From contig JAQWPM010000021.1 in assembly GCA_029245345.1 (NCBI GenBank), forward strand, positions 496,001 to 560,000: a stretch of DNA of 64,000 nucleotides, written 5' to 3'. The DNA is from Longimicrobiales bacterium. Lineage in GTDB: Bacteria > Gemmatimonadota > Gemmatimonadetes > Longimicrobiales > Gaopeijiaceae. Below, piece by piece: positions 25,068-34,460 of this stretch. The position numbers and the translations under genes were made by a program. Under the pieces are notes generated by a model. The model saw only the letters and a program-made list of their open reading frames with translations. It had not been told where the DNA came from and made no database searches. Each line of letters begins with the position of its first letter. The stretch's first letter is position 1.

Positions 25068-26478
25068 GTTTGAAAGACCCGATAGCTCCGCTCAGGCCAG
25101 CTGCTTCGTCGCTCTGCTCCAGCACCACCCCACTCTCTTCCAGCGCTCCGAGCATCGGCTCAAACTTGATGGCAGTCTCGCCCCACTCGAGCGCTGGAAC
25201 GGAGCCCTCGACGATCCCAGCCCCGGCGAATAACCGCCAGCTTCCTCCTACCGAGACACCCGTGCGCAAAGCAGGGGCGAAAATTCCGTTCTCTTCTGCA
25301 TCGAACCAACCCACGGGACCCGCATACCAGCCACGCTCGAAGGGTTCCTCCTCGGCAAGCACTTCCATGGCGGCATCACGGGGCAACCCGCACACGGCGG
25401 GGGTCGGGTGAAGAAGCCTGAGCAAGTCGAGAACGCCGACATCTCCGGGGACACTGGCTCTGATTTCGGTCTCTAAGTGTTGAATACGAGCTAGAGTCAG
25501 CACATGGGGCTGTGGGTCGGTCCGGATCTGACGGCTCACCGTCTCCAGCCGACTGACCATGTCGTCGAGCGCGATCCGCTGCTCCACTCGGTCTTTTTCA
25601 GACGCCAGTAATGTGGCAGCGAGCTCGGCCTGTTCCCGAAGCGATGCTCCACGCCGGATCGATCCGGCCACGGCAGTCGCATGGAAAACGCCATTACGGA
25701 GCGTCGCCACAGTCTCGGGAGCCGCGCCGACGAGGGCAGCACCCGGCTCGGGCTCGAACATGAAGACATGGCTGCCGCGGTTCGCCTCCCACAGGTGCGC
25801 CACAACATCGACCACATCGACGGCATCATCCAGATCGACGTCGCGGATGCGGGCCAAGACGACCTTCGCCACCCGACCCGCCCGGACCGCGGCAAGACAC
25901 TTGTCTACAGCGCCTTCCCAATTCCTGCGGTCGGTGTCGATCCGCCTCCCAATCACCTGCGCGCGGCGAGGCGGCGAAGTCTCCGCCATGCTGGCCAACT
26001 CCGCACGTAGTGCCTCGGCTCGGTGCCTGAGTCGAACGAAGACGTCCTCTTCTTCGCCCTTTTCCACGATGGCCCGAGCCGTCAGCCAGGCGTCGCCACT
26101 GGCGTCACCTTCCAGCTCGAAGAGCGGCACGTGGAAAAGCGAAGACGGGAAGGACTCCCAGACGCCTTCCGGCTTGTGGTCCGCCCGAAAGGAAAACCCT
26201 CCGTAAAACCGGATCCGCGGGGCCCTCGCCGCTCCGGCCGGCAGCACCGGCGCCATTGATATTTCCCTGGCCTGATTCGCGACCAGGTCAAACCGATCTC
26301 CGGCGTCGCCATCCGGGGCACGTAGCTCCACCGCCACACCACGGTGGGCGACCCAGTGATGCCCGCGCGCCCAGAAGCCACGAGCTTCGCCGGACGCGTG
26401 CCTGAGGAAGGCGTCCGGTCGTAGGTCGGGAGCTGGAATAGTGACGGTGGCCAGGCGCCGCATGGGCGTTCGGTTCAA
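25060..26478 (-). CDS. menF: Isochorismate synthase
   Basis: 472 residues. Converts chorismate to isochorismate, the first committed step towards menaquinone. The chorismate-binding domain is recognisable from VLARIRDVDL, FMFEPEPGAALVGAAPETV, FHATAVAGSIRRG, the long helix EKDRVEQRIALDDMV, and LLHPTPAVCGLPRDAA, then FERGWYAGPVGWFD. A TTG start at 26478 has GGAG 5 nt upstream; an ATG at 26463 is the alternative. The men context favours MenF over siderophore EntC-type enzymes. First gene of the men operon. Confidence 0.94.
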   Translation of the reverse strand: MNRTPMRRLATVTIPAPDLRPDAFLRHASGEARGFWARGHHWVAHRGVAVELRAPDGDAGDRFDLVANQAREISMAPVLPAGAARAPRIRFYGGFSFRADHKPEGVWESFPSSLFHVPLFELEGDASGDAWLTARAIVEKGEEEDVFVRLRHRAEALRAELASMAETSPPRRAQVIGRRIDTDRRNWEGAVDKCLAAVRAGRVAKVVLARIRDVDLDDAVDVVDVVAHLWEANRGSHVFMFEPEPGAALVGAAPETVATLRNGVFHATAVAGSIRRGASLREQAELAATLLASEKDRVEQRIALDDMVSRLETVSRQIRTDPQPHVLTLARIQHLETEIRASVPGDVGVLDLLRLLHPTPAVCGLPRDAAMEVLAEEEPFERGWYAGPVGWFDAEENGIFAPALRTGVSVGGSWRLFAGAGIVEGSVPALEWGETAIKFEPMLGALEESGVVLEQSDEAAGLSGAIGSFKHE

Positions 26479-26734
26479 CGGATCTCCACGCTGAAAGCAC
26501 GACGGACCGGCTTAATGGCCGGGCCACCAATATAGGTCGCCTACGGCAAGGATGAAGGTGTTTCTAGCCGACGCCGGAATCAGCCGCCGTCGGGGCCTGG
26601 TTCGACTTCTCTGCCGAATCGGCGAATGAAGACGGCATTCGAGCCTGGATTGAGCTCCCCTGCCGCCGCATCCTCAGACAATCGCATCCCGATTCGACGC
26701 GTTCCCGCGAAGTCGAGACCCGTCTCGCAGCTCC
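26479..26734. other. Gene-free stretch upstream of menF
   Basis: 256 bases between menF and the DUF6174 lipoprotein gene. It must hold the men promoter, but I see no confident -10/-35 pair, no hairpin terminator for the DUF6174 gene, and no coding remnant I can identify. Confidence 0.5.
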
Positions 26735-27256
26735 CTATCTGGCGAAAGCCGGCTGCACCGATTCCGTCACGATGAAGCCAAGTTCTTCATCTGCCATGTT
26801 TTCCGAATAGTCGATCCAAAAATCGATGGGCACACCGTTGACGGGATTGTAGGTCACGCGGATCTCGTGGGCTCCCTCGTTCATGGCATCGCGAAGCACG
26901 TCGAACAGACCGTCCACGTCCGGGAACCAACCCCGAGCGTCTCCCGTGACCGATGCGCCCGAGTCCACATAGATCTGAGCGACGATTTGGCCGTTGATCA
27001 CCGTGATCCGTACGGGACCGCGAGCCTCGGAAGAGCAGAAGCACTGCCGCTCGATCGCGAAAGCGTAGCTGTTCGGGCCCAGGTCGTTCCATAACGAGAC
27101 CGCATCGGCCAAGTCGTCGATGCCGGTGATCGGTCCTGTGTTCGAGCAGGCCGCGGCGAGGAGTGCCACCGCGACGAAGGCCATGCCACGCCATGCCTTC
27201 GCCCGACGCGTAGCTCTGCTCACGGTGCACGCTCGAAATTCCGAGACCGTTGCCAT
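26735..27256 (-). CDS. DUF6174 lipoprotein
   Basis: 173 residues from 27256, chosen because a run of G residues (GGGGGGG) lies 6 nt upstream. The signal region ends in lipobox AAAC (MAFVAVALLAAACSN). The mature part shows the DUF6174 pattern: NSYAFAIERQCFC, GPVRITVINGQIV, FPDVDGLFDVLRDAM, EIRVTYNPVNGVPIDFWIDY. The function is unknown; related proteins have a small cystatin-like fold. It stands alone, divergent from the operon starting at 27457. Confidence 0.8.
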   Translation of the reverse strand: MATVSEFRACTVSRATRRAKAWRGMAFVAVALLAAACSNTGPITGIDDLADAVSLWNDLGPNSYAFAIERQCFCSSEARGPVRITVINGQIVAQIYVDSGASVTGDARGWFPDVDGLFDVLRDAMNEGAHEIRVTYNPVNGVPIDFWIDYSENMADEELGFIVTESVQPAFAR

Positions 27257-27456
27257 GTACAACCCCCCCACCATCCAATGTCTATTCACCTGATCCCTCC
27301 GTTTGTCATCGCCGTCTTCATATTGGAACGCTTCTGTGGGCCTCACTGTGACATAAGGCTTCGAAAGGGGTTTCGCCGGCCTGTCCTGAACGCCCATCTT
27401 GCGGCATACCGGATCCAGACTTCGTGTCGCTCCGCCCAATTCTTAGAGAAGCACCC

Positions 27457-29412
27457 ATGAGTAACGACGAGGCCCAACCCGCAGCCTTCCAGGCCGCACC
27501 ACGCCCACTTTCTTGGCCCCCTCCGGGCTTGGAACCCCTGCAGGGCAAGCTGTGGAGAGCCATCGGCATCAGTTGGACCGGAAGTGTGATTCTCGTGCTG
27601 CCGCTGTTGTGGGCGCTCGCCGTCGAGCAACCGTTTTACAGCCTCGGCCCGTTTGAAGGCAACTGGCGAGTCGGCTTAGGCATTGCGGTCCTGGGCGGCA
27701 TCATCATTCTGTTTGCGTTCGGGACGTTTTTCGGCGTCATGAGGGCGGCAGGTCAGGCGGCCGACCTCGGGTACGGAACGATGACCATCGCAGAGGTGGT
27801 CACGGACCTATCGCGCGACGCGGGTTTCTTGATTCAGGGCAAGCGGCACTTCGGTCTTATCGATTCGGGCCGGCGTGCGGCGGTAGTGGGAGCACGCCTG
27901 CGAGGCGCAGGGCTCGTTCTCGCAGCCGCGCTTTGGTTCGTGGTGGGGTTTGGTCTCTCCGTGATGTTGGCGGCTCGTGGCTTTGTCACGCCGTCCGGGA
28001 TTTGGCTCATGACGTTGGGCCCGACCGGCTTCATGTTCGTGACTGGATCGGCGATTCTGCTCATGCAGGCTGGCACGGTGCGCACCGCACGACAGTCCTG
28101 GAACGCGCAAGAAGGGGCCGACCGGGTCGCGAGGGAGAGCGCTTCATGGGGTCAGGCGCTTGATCAGGCCGGAGACGCTGTTGTCCTAGGTTCAGGGCCC
28201 AAGGGTGAAGGTGCCAAGTTCCGCGTGGGCGCGACCGTCGTCGTCCTACTATTCATGGGTGCCTTCGTGCCCACGATGACGCTTGCGATAACGACATCCA
28301 TCGGTCCGATACTCGCGCAGATCGCCGTCCCGGCCTTCCTATCGGTTCAGGAAATGGCCGGCGGGACCGAAGTCCTTCGGCGCAATCAGGTCGATCCCGA
28401 TCCGTCGATCACTCCCTCCGTTGCCGGAGAGGCACTGCACAGCATCGCCTTCGTGGGAGGAGGGACACCAGAAGCGTGGGAGAACGCTCCTAGTTCCACA
28501 TACGAGACCGGTTGGTTCCCGACCGACTTCTTCCCTGATGCGTTCTCGGAGACCGTCGCCTCAGACCTCATGACCCGACGTCTGGACGACTTTACCGACG
28601 AGGAAAAAGCTGCCATGCGTCAGGCTGCTGCCCATCCTGCGCACGCGGAATTCCACACACTGGCTCGTGCTGCGCTCGTGGACATCGTGAGTGGTCGTTG
28701 GGTGCTGCCCTTCCCTGACACGATGACCTTCCAGGACCTGCCCTGGCCGCGCTTCCAGGCGTACCGCACTGCCGGGCTCGCGCAGATATCCAAGGCTGCC
28801 GTCGAGGTGGCAGATGGAGATTATGACGCGGCAGAGCACACCCTTGAAGAGCTGATTTCGACCGGATTCCTACTCATCGATCAGGGCCCGACGCTCATCG
28901 ACAACCTCATGGGCGTGGTTCTTGTGAATATGGGGGGCGACGCCTTGACGGCGTACTACCACCGCGTCGGTCGGGATCGTGACGGGGACGCCCTCGAATG
29001 GGCGAGAGAAGCTGCGCTGAGTGCCGCGAAGAAGGCCCGTGCCGGCGTGATTCCCGAGGACATTCATTCGTTATTACAGGGAGTCCCAGATCTGATTCAG
29101 GCAGAAGACGCGCTGCGCGGACTTCGCTGGGAGTACTTCGCGACGTTCAACATGCTGGCACCGTGCATCAACCTTCACAAAATGGTGTTCGGTCCGGACG
29201 AGACCTACGACGAATGGTCTGACGACGCGCGCGAGGCGTTGGTGCGCGTGAGGGGCGAGCGTGATCTCTACGAACTTGCAGAAAGTGGTGCACTGGGTGC
29301 TGGAGCCGTGGAAATGGACGGGTTCATGCCTCGCTTCCTGAGCCTCACGCTCGGAAGCCGCGGAGCCCCGGGCAGTTGCGCATCTCTGATTGTATCGCTG
29401 GGAGGCGGTTGA
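27457..29412 (+). CDS. Five-TM membrane protein with large soluble C-terminal region, unknown family
   Basis: 651 residues from 27457 (MSNDEAQPAAFQAAP). Hydrophobic segments at roughly 36-58, 70-95, 150-172, 183-206 and 258-285 are followed by ~350 mostly helical soluble residues (for example ADGDYDAAEHTLEELISTGF, which looks like a tetratricopeptide-type helix pair). I do not recognise the family. Its TGA overlaps the ATG of the next gene (TGATGA), so it is translationally coupled to the PD40 lipoprotein. First gene of a four-gene operon (27457-33214). Confidence 0.7.
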   Translation: MSNDEAQPAAFQAAPRPLSWPPPGLEPLQGKLWRAIGISWTGSVILVLPLLWALAVEQPFYSLGPFEGNWRVGLGIAVLGGIIILFAFGTFFGVMRAAGQAADLGYGTMTIAEVVTDLSRDAGFLIQGKRHFGLIDSGRRAAVVGARLRGAGLVLAAALWFVVGFGLSVMLAARGFVTPSGIWLMTLGPTGFMFVTGSAILLMQAGTVRTARQSWNAQEGADRVARESASWGQALDQAGDAVVLGSGPKGEGAKFRVGATVVVLLFMGAFVPTMTLAITTSIGPILAQIAVPAFLSVQEMAGGTEVLRRNQVDPDPSITPSVAGEALHSIAFVGGGTPEAWENAPSSTYETGWFPTDFFPDAFSETVASDLMTRRLDDFTDEEKAAMRQAAAHPAHAEFHTLARAALVDIVSGRWVLPFPDTMTFQDLPWPRFQAYRTAGLAQISKAAVEVADGDYDAAEHTLEELISTGFLLIDQGPTLIDNLMGVVLVNMGGDALTAYYHRVGRDRDGDALEWAREAALSAAKKARAGVIPEDIHSLLQGVPDLIQAEDALRGLRWEYFATFNMLAPCINLHKMVFGPDETYDEWSDDAREALVRVRGERDLYELAESGALGAGAVEMDGFMPRFLSLTLGSRGAPGSCASLIVSLGGG

Positions 29413-30332
29413 TGAACTACCAAAAGTGGGGCGTCCTGGCGCTGGCGGTTGTTGTGGCCGCATGCGCTGGTGGAGAAGAAGCTGAGCCCACGGTCGCGGC
29501 CGGTCCGACCCTTCCACCCGGAACGGATGTGTTCTTGGCTACACTCTCAGTGGATGCCCAAGGGATGCCGGAGATGGGGGCGCTCGACAACGCCACCAAT
29601 CGAGCCGGTTACGACAATCAGCCCTACTTCACGCCGGATGGCTCTGGCTTCTGGTATACGGTTGTGGATGACCATACCGGTCAGGCCGACATCTACCGGT
29701 ATGACATGGAGCCGGAAACGGTCGCACAAATCACGTCGACCAATCCCGAGAGCGAATACTCGGCGACCCCGCTCCCCGACGGATCGGGTCTTTCTGTGAT
29801 CCGAGTAGAAGCCGACTCGTTGCAGCGCCTGTGGCGGCTCGACGCCGACGGCTCCAACGGTGAGGTGCTTCTTCCGGAGCTCGCACCGGTCGGTTACCAC
29901 AAATGGGCGGACGATCAAACGCTGGTGATGTTCGTGCTGGGCAGCCCCGCGACCCTTCGCATGGGGAACGTGAACACGGGAGCGGTGGAGACAATCGCCG
30001 AGTCCGTCGGTCGTTCCATCCACTTAATCCCGGGCTCGGCCGACCTCAGCTTCGTGCAGCGACACGAGGATGGTTCGAGCACCATCATGAGGCTCGATCC
30101 GATGACTGGAACGGTGGAGTCGATCGTCGACGCAGTGGACGGTGGTGACTTCCATGCATGGACACCGGCCGGCGTCCTGCTGCAGGGCAACGAGACCAAG
30201 TTGTTCGCATGGACCGCAGACTCGGACGGCTGGCAAGAAGTCGCCGACTTCGCGGATCAGAGAATCGCGATCAGTCGTCTCGCGGTGAGTCCCACCGGGG
30301 GCCACATTGCCATCGTCGGAGAGGCCAACTAG
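29412..30332 (+). CDS. TolB/PD40-type beta-propeller lipoprotein
   Basis: 306 residues from 29412 (MNYQKWGVLALAVVVAAC; lipobox VAAC). WD40-like PD40 blades repeat: NQPYFTPDGSGFWYTVVD, DIYRYDMEPETVAQIT, SATPLPDGSGLSVIR, LWRLDADGSNGEVLL, SRLAVSPTGGHIAIV. It is probably outer-membrane-anchored and ligand- or partner-binding, since no catalytic residues are evident. It overlaps the preceding membrane-protein gene by one base and is followed after 23 nt by the LVIVD protein. Confidence 0.8.
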   Translation: MNYQKWGVLALAVVVAACAGGEEAEPTVAAGPTLPPGTDVFLATLSVDAQGMPEMGALDNATNRAGYDNQPYFTPDGSGFWYTVVDDHTGQADIYRYDMEPETVAQITSTNPESEYSATPLPDGSGLSVIRVEADSLQRLWRLDADGSNGEVLLPELAPVGYHKWADDQTLVMFVLGSPATLRMGNVNTGAVETIAESVGRSIHLIPGSADLSFVQRHEDGSSTIMRLDPMTGTVESIVDAVDGGDFHAWTPAGVLLQGNETKLFAWTADSDGWQEVADFADQRIAISRLAVSPTGGHIAIVGEAN

Positions 30333-30355
30333 CGAACCCGAAGGTAGGAAAACTC

Positions 30356-32401
30356 ATGTATCGTAGCATCGCCCAAGCGTTCGTCGCGTCTCTCGTACTC
30401 GTGTATTCCCCACTGGCGGCCCAACAAACCGCCGATCAGGTCACACGACTCGTCCCTAGCAGCGCCACAGTCACCGTTGCCGCTGGGGATCAGGTCCCGT
30501 TCACAGTGCAGGCTGTAGACGCGAGCGGCACGACGATCCACGTGCCGTTGCGTGTCACGGGGCCGCGGGACGCGGTAGACATCGAAGACGGCGTGGTCAC
30601 CGGTCTTGAGCCGGGCGAGTACGAAATCGTTGTCACGATGGTCGTCGAGGCAAACTCTGAGGTCGCGCCACTCACGATCCGTGTGCCGTTGGTCGTCACG
30701 TGGCCTCTGCCAAGCAGCGTCCAGGTCGTGCCGGCCGCGACGCTCTATGACGGAACGACTGTGACGCACTCGGCGTCGGTGCACCATGCGGATGGTTCAA
30801 CGCGGCCGGACCCGCAGATCTCATGGGAGACCTCGAACCCCGCGGTAGCGACGGTCGACCGATTCGGAAATGTCACGGCCCACAGTGTAGGTCGTGTGAC
30901 GATCACCGCTGATTTCGAAGGCGTCTCCTCTTCTGTGGCCCACGAGGTCGAGGCCTTCCCCGGGGTCGAGATCGAACTCATGGGTGCTCCCGACGAGCCC
31001 ACCCGGACGGGCGATGTGATTCGCTTCGAGGTAGTGGTCCGCGACGCCAACGGATCCGTGGTCGAGGATGCCCCCGTGGCTTGGTCCCACGGATACACGG
31101 CGACCGCCGGCATGTTGGGCGTGTCCGCGACCGGGCAGATGCATGGCAGCGCATTTGTGGCTGACGTCCCGGGAATTCACACCGTGAGTGCCACGGTCGG
31201 ATCGCTCCAAGCACGCGCTACGTTCGAAGCCAACCCTCGCGACGTGGTTCAAGAGGTAGAGGTCGTGGGACACGGGCTCGAAGACTGGTATCGCACGACG
31301 GACATCTGGGTGTTCGAAGGTGTAGACGGCCGTGACTACGCCATCACGGGTTCGAAACTCTCTGGAGGGTTCGCCTTCTTCTACGATGTGACCAATCCGG
31401 CCGCGATCATGAAGTACGACTCGGTCCAGGTGGACGCCCGCACCATCAACGACGTGAAGGCGTCACCAGACGGTCGGTACGCGGTCATTTCTCGTGAGGG
31501 CGCCACCAACCGCCGTGACGGATTCGTGATTCTCGACATGGCCGACCCGACGAACCCCACCGTTGCCTCGATCTTTGATGAGGGCATCACGGGCGGGGTT
31601 CACAACATGTACGCGCAAGACGACCTGCTCTTCGCACTCGCGGGTGGCGACAAGTACGTCATCATCGATATGACGGATATCTACGCTCCCAAGTACCTGT
31701 CGGAATACAACCATCCTGACAGCCGACTCCACGATGTATGGGTCAACGACGGACTCGCGTATTCGTCCGAATGGGGCACCGGCGTCGTTGTGGTAGACGT
31801 GGGCAATGGCCGTTGGGGGGGGTCTCCGAACAACCCGGTGTTCGTGAACTCTTATGCGACGCCGTCGGGCAGGACCCACGCGACCTTCCCCTATTACTCG
31901 GAATCCACCGGAAAGACGTACCTCTTCTTGGGTGACGAGATCATGAACCGTCGCGGCCTCGCCTGGGCCGGATATCCCGGCTCCATGGGTTCATACCAGC
32001 GCCAGTACGACCCGACGGACGGGACGGGCGGGATCCCGCTGGTGACCCGTGGCTACATCCAGATCGTCGACTTCACAGATCCGGAAAACCCTGAGATGGT
32101 CGCGCGCTACGAGGTCCCTGAGTTCGGGACACACAACCTGTGGGTCGAGGACGACAAGCTGTACCAGGCGTACTACGAGGGCGGGGTCCGAGTCGTCGAC
32201 GTCAGCGGTGAACTCATGGGGAACCTCTATACCCAGGGCCGTGAGATCGCAGTCTTCAAGTCCGCCTCCCCCGTTGGATATACACCTAACGCGACCATGG
32301 TGTGGGGCACGCAGCCGTTCAAGGGTCACGTCTTCTTCAGCGATACCAACTCCGGCCTCTGGTCCGTAAGGTTGTTGCCAAAGACGCGGCCTATCTCGTA
32401 A
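30356..32401 (+). CDS. Secreted Ig-like (Big_2) and LVIVD-repeat protein
   Basis: 681 residues from 30356, with a Sec signal (AQAFVASLVLVYSPLAAQ). The N-terminal third holds Ig-like domains, including a bacterial Big_2 motif (ISWETSNPAVATVDRFGNVTAHSVGRVTITA). The C-terminal half contains LVIVD-type propeller repeats: DGFVILDMADPTNPTVAS, YVIIDMTDIYAPKYLSEY, GYIQIVDFTDPENPEMVARY, GVRVVDVSGELMG. Such proteins are exported or surface-attached, and adhesion or matrix binding is the usual guess. Third gene of the operon. Confidence 0.82.
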   Translation: MYRSIAQAFVASLVLVYSPLAAQQTADQVTRLVPSSATVTVAAGDQVPFTVQAVDASGTTIHVPLRVTGPRDAVDIEDGVVTGLEPGEYEIVVTMVVEANSEVAPLTIRVPLVVTWPLPSSVQVVPAATLYDGTTVTHSASVHHADGSTRPDPQISWETSNPAVATVDRFGNVTAHSVGRVTITADFEGVSSSVAHEVEAFPGVEIELMGAPDEPTRTGDVIRFEVVVRDANGSVVEDAPVAWSHGYTATAGMLGVSATGQMHGSAFVADVPGIHTVSATVGSLQARATFEANPRDVVQEVEVVGHGLEDWYRTTDIWVFEGVDGRDYAITGSKLSGGFAFFYDVTNPAAIMKYDSVQVDARTINDVKASPDGRYAVISREGATNRRDGFVILDMADPTNPTVASIFDEGITGGVHNMYAQDDLLFALAGGDKYVIIDMTDIYAPKYLSEYNHPDSRLHDVWVNDGLAYSSEWGTGVVVVDVGNGRWGGSPNNPVFVNSYATPSGRTHATFPYYSESTGKTYLFLGDEIMNRRGLAWAGYPGSMGSYQRQYDPTDGTGGIPLVTRGYIQIVDFTDPENPEMVARYEVPEFGTHNLWVEDDKLYQAYYEGGVRVVDVSGELMGNLYTQGREIAVFKSASPVGYTPNATMVWGTQPFKGHVFFSDTNSGLWSVRLLPKTRPIS

Positions 32402-32410
32402 CCTTCTCCC

Positions 32411-33214
32411 ATGATCAAACGCCTCTTCATACTCGCCCCCACCCTACTTTTCGTCGGTGCCTGTTCGGATGCCACCGCGCCCACGCTCGAGGCGATCGAC
32501 GACCAAATCGTCGCGCAATTCGCCGAGCAAGTTGCGGAAGCAGCCGATGTCAGGCTGCCCCACCTGGGCGCGCTGATCCGGGCGTCTCGCAAAGCGATTC
32601 AAGCGAGCGACGGCGGACATGAAGAAGCAGTGCGGTTCTTTCGCCAGGCGAGGCGCCTAGCCGTCGCTGCGGAAGACTCCGCTACAGCAGGGGCAGAAGA
32701 AGCAGCACGGCGGCTGAACCAAGCGAGTTACCGCCGGACTCTCCAGGGGGTCGTTTCCTCCCTCGGCGCCGGTGCAGTGTCAGAGGCCCTCGCAGGCTCT
32801 GCCGCAGGCCTAGCACGCATCAATGACCGGCTCGCAGACCGCGAGGTCCCTGCACGTATCACGGCATATCTCGAGCGCATCGGTGCCCGCATTACTCTCG
32901 GTGAGACAAAGTTGGGCGAAGGTGAGGCTGTGGTCGCACTTCACCACGCGCTTGGCACCGCTGAGGCGATCCGGCATCTCTCACCAAACTACGTAGCCCG
33001 GAAGTGGATCGCAGAGGCGAGCCGACTCTTCCGTTCGGCTCGAGTCGCCGTTGGAGACGCACCGACAGAAGAAGAGGTGAAGGCGCTTCGACAAGCCTTC
33101 CGCCTTCTGAACGTTGCGCGAGACGCACACTCGGCTAAGGAATTCGGGCGCGCAGTCAACGCGGCGACCCGTGCCGCGACGCTCGCGGCTGGAGTACTTC
33201 AGGGCCGCAGCTAG
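32411..33214 (+). CDS. Alpha-helical lipoprotein of unknown function
   Basis: 267 residues. The signal MIKRLFILAPTLLFVGAC ends in lipobox VGAC. The mature part is Ala/Arg/Glu-rich and almost entirely helical (VRFFRQARRLAVAAEDSA, AFRLLNVARDAHSAKEFGRA), with internal similarity between a first and a second half suggesting paired helical repeats. No motif I can name. It starts 9 nt after the LVIVD gene stop, so it is the last gene of that operon. Confidence 0.75.
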   Translation: MIKRLFILAPTLLFVGACSDATAPTLEAIDDQIVAQFAEQVAEAADVRLPHLGALIRASRKAIQASDGGHEEAVRFFRQARRLAVAAEDSATAGAEEAARRLNQASYRRTLQGVVSSLGAGAVSEALAGSAAGLARINDRLADREVPARITAYLERIGARITLGETKLGEGEAVVALHHALGTAEAIRHLSPNYVARKWIAEASRLFRSARVAVGDAPTEEEVKALRQAFRLLNVARDAHSAKEFGRAVNAATRAATLAAGVLQGRS

Positions 33215-33262
33215 CGGAAGTTCACTCGCAGGAACTCTTGCGGGACTCGTCGCGTATCCCTA

Positions 33263-33307
33263 TATAAAGATCGTCGATATAAAGACTGTCGATATTTAGA
33301 GTGGCGA
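33263..33307 (+). repeat. Three tandem 15-bp imperfect repeats upstream of padR gene (operator candidate)
   Basis: Units at 33263-33277, 33278-33292 and 33293-33307 follow the pattern TAT(A/T)(A/T)AGANNGNCGA; units 1 and 2 differ at two positions, unit 3 at more. They include TATAAAG/TATTTAG elements that could also act as -10 sequences. They end 22 nt before the ATG of the PadR gene, the expected place for its autoregulatory operator. Confidence 0.65.
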
Positions 33308-33329
33308 TACGGGCCTCAGGGAGATCCGA

Positions 33330-33683
33330 ATGAGTGAAGAAGACTTCGACGTGCAAGGCTTCGCGCGGGACATCAACGAGCTGCTGGTCCTGTCTACGCT
33401 TCAAGGAGGCGCGAAGCACGGGTACCAGATCGCTCTCGACGTAGAAACAGAGAGCAACGGCTTGTTCAAGTTCCGCCACGGAACGCTCTACCCGATTCTG
33501 CATCGGCTGGAGGGTGAGGGGCTCATCAAGGGCTCCTGGTCTAAGGACGGCGGCCGCCGCCGGAAGGAGTACGGACTCACCCCTACCGGTCAGAAGCACT
33601 TTTCAGGCGAGACAGACCGCGTCGGCGATGTCGTCGCTCGGCTCATGGACGTATTGCAAGGTCCCGGGCGGTCCCTCGCTTGA
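33330..33683 (+). CDS. PadR-family transcriptional regulator
   Basis: 117 residues, AGGGAG 6 nt upstream. Winged-helix PadR domain: LLVLSTLQGGAKHGYQIALDV, then FKFRHGTLYPILHRLEGEGLIKGSW and GRRRKEYGLTPTGQKHF. The C-terminal helix is short (subfamily 2-like). It probably represses its own operon through the 15-bp repeats. The TGA overlaps the TTG start of the following membrane-protein gene, as in PadR/permease-prefix pairs found next to ADOP permeases. Confidence 0.93.
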   Translation: MSEEDFDVQGFARDINELLVLSTLQGGAKHGYQIALDVETESNGLFKFRHGTLYPILHRLEGEGLIKGSWSKDGGRRRKEYGLTPTGQKHFSGETDRVGDVVARLMDVLQGPGRSLA

Positions 33684-34459
33684 GTGCCCGGGCAGAGGTG
33701 GCCTTCGCGCCCGAACTCCAAACCCTCGGCGAAAAGCTCACTGTACCGATCCCCGATCGCGTCCGGATCCTCCGCGAGCTGTCCGGGGACTTGCACGCAC
33801 TCACCGAACGGCTCGTCGCAGACGGTGTCACTCCGGATGAAGCAAGGCGGCGGGCCACCCAGGCCCTCGTTCCCGACGAGCAGACGCTGCGAGCCCTCGA
33901 GCGCCTCCACGAGCCGCTTTACGTGCGCCTCACGCGACGCATCGATCCCTCGCGACTCCGCACATTGGAGCGCCGAGGGTTGGTCGCGGCGACCGTCTTC
34001 ATGGTGGGTGCCAGCGGCCTTGCACTCGCCAGTGTCGACGTCGTGAACGCAGTGTCACGGTTCCAGTGGCCCGTCATGATCGTCGGCGGCCTGACGTTCG
34101 CTGCGGGCCTGGCCAAGGCCTTCGAGATTTGGATCAAGGGCGACCACTCGAGGATCCGGCGTGGCCTCAGCGTAATCCTCTTCTTGTCACTATCCCAGCT
34201 CGCGATCGTGACGCTCGGCGTCATGGTCGACCTCTACGTCGCAGCATCAACGGTCGAATCGACCCCGGCGTTAGCCGAAGCGACCATGTTCGGATGGATC
34301 TTCGCTTCCTCCCTGCTCATGGCGACGGGACTCCTCTTCGCTCTAGCGGGGACGCTCGCGTGGTTCGTGATCGACCACTGGGTGACACACATCGAAAGTG
34401 CACATCGAGAAGTCCTCGGCCTGACCGGTCCGGGCTCTTACAAAAATGGAGACGCATGA
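33680..34459 (+). CDS. Membrane protein with permease-prefix/HAAS-like N-terminus
   Basis: 259 residues from a TTG overlapping the padR stop (a GTG at 33698 is an alternative). The N-terminal ~75 residues contain ELSGDLHALTERLVADGVTPDEARRRATQAL, the pattern of the HAAS/permease-prefix domain that in ADOP transporters precedes the permease. Here it is joined to four TM segments instead (LVAATVFMVGASGLALAS, WPVMIVGGLTFAAGLAKAF, LSVILFLSLSQLAIVTLGVMV, SSLLMATGLLFALAGTLAWF). Function unknown. Translationally coupled to PadR. Confidence 0.75.
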   Translation: MSARAEVAFAPELQTLGEKLTVPIPDRVRILRELSGDLHALTERLVADGVTPDEARRRATQALVPDEQTLRALERLHEPLYVRLTRRIDPSRLRTLERRGLVAATVFMVGASGLALASVDVVNAVSRFQWPVMIVGGLTFAAGLAKAFEIWIKGDHSRIRRGLSVILFLSLSQLAIVTLGVMVDLYVAASTVESTPALAEATMFGWIFASSLLMATGLLFALAGTLAWFVIDHWVTHIESAHREVLGLTGPGSYKNGDA

Positions 34460-34460
34460 T

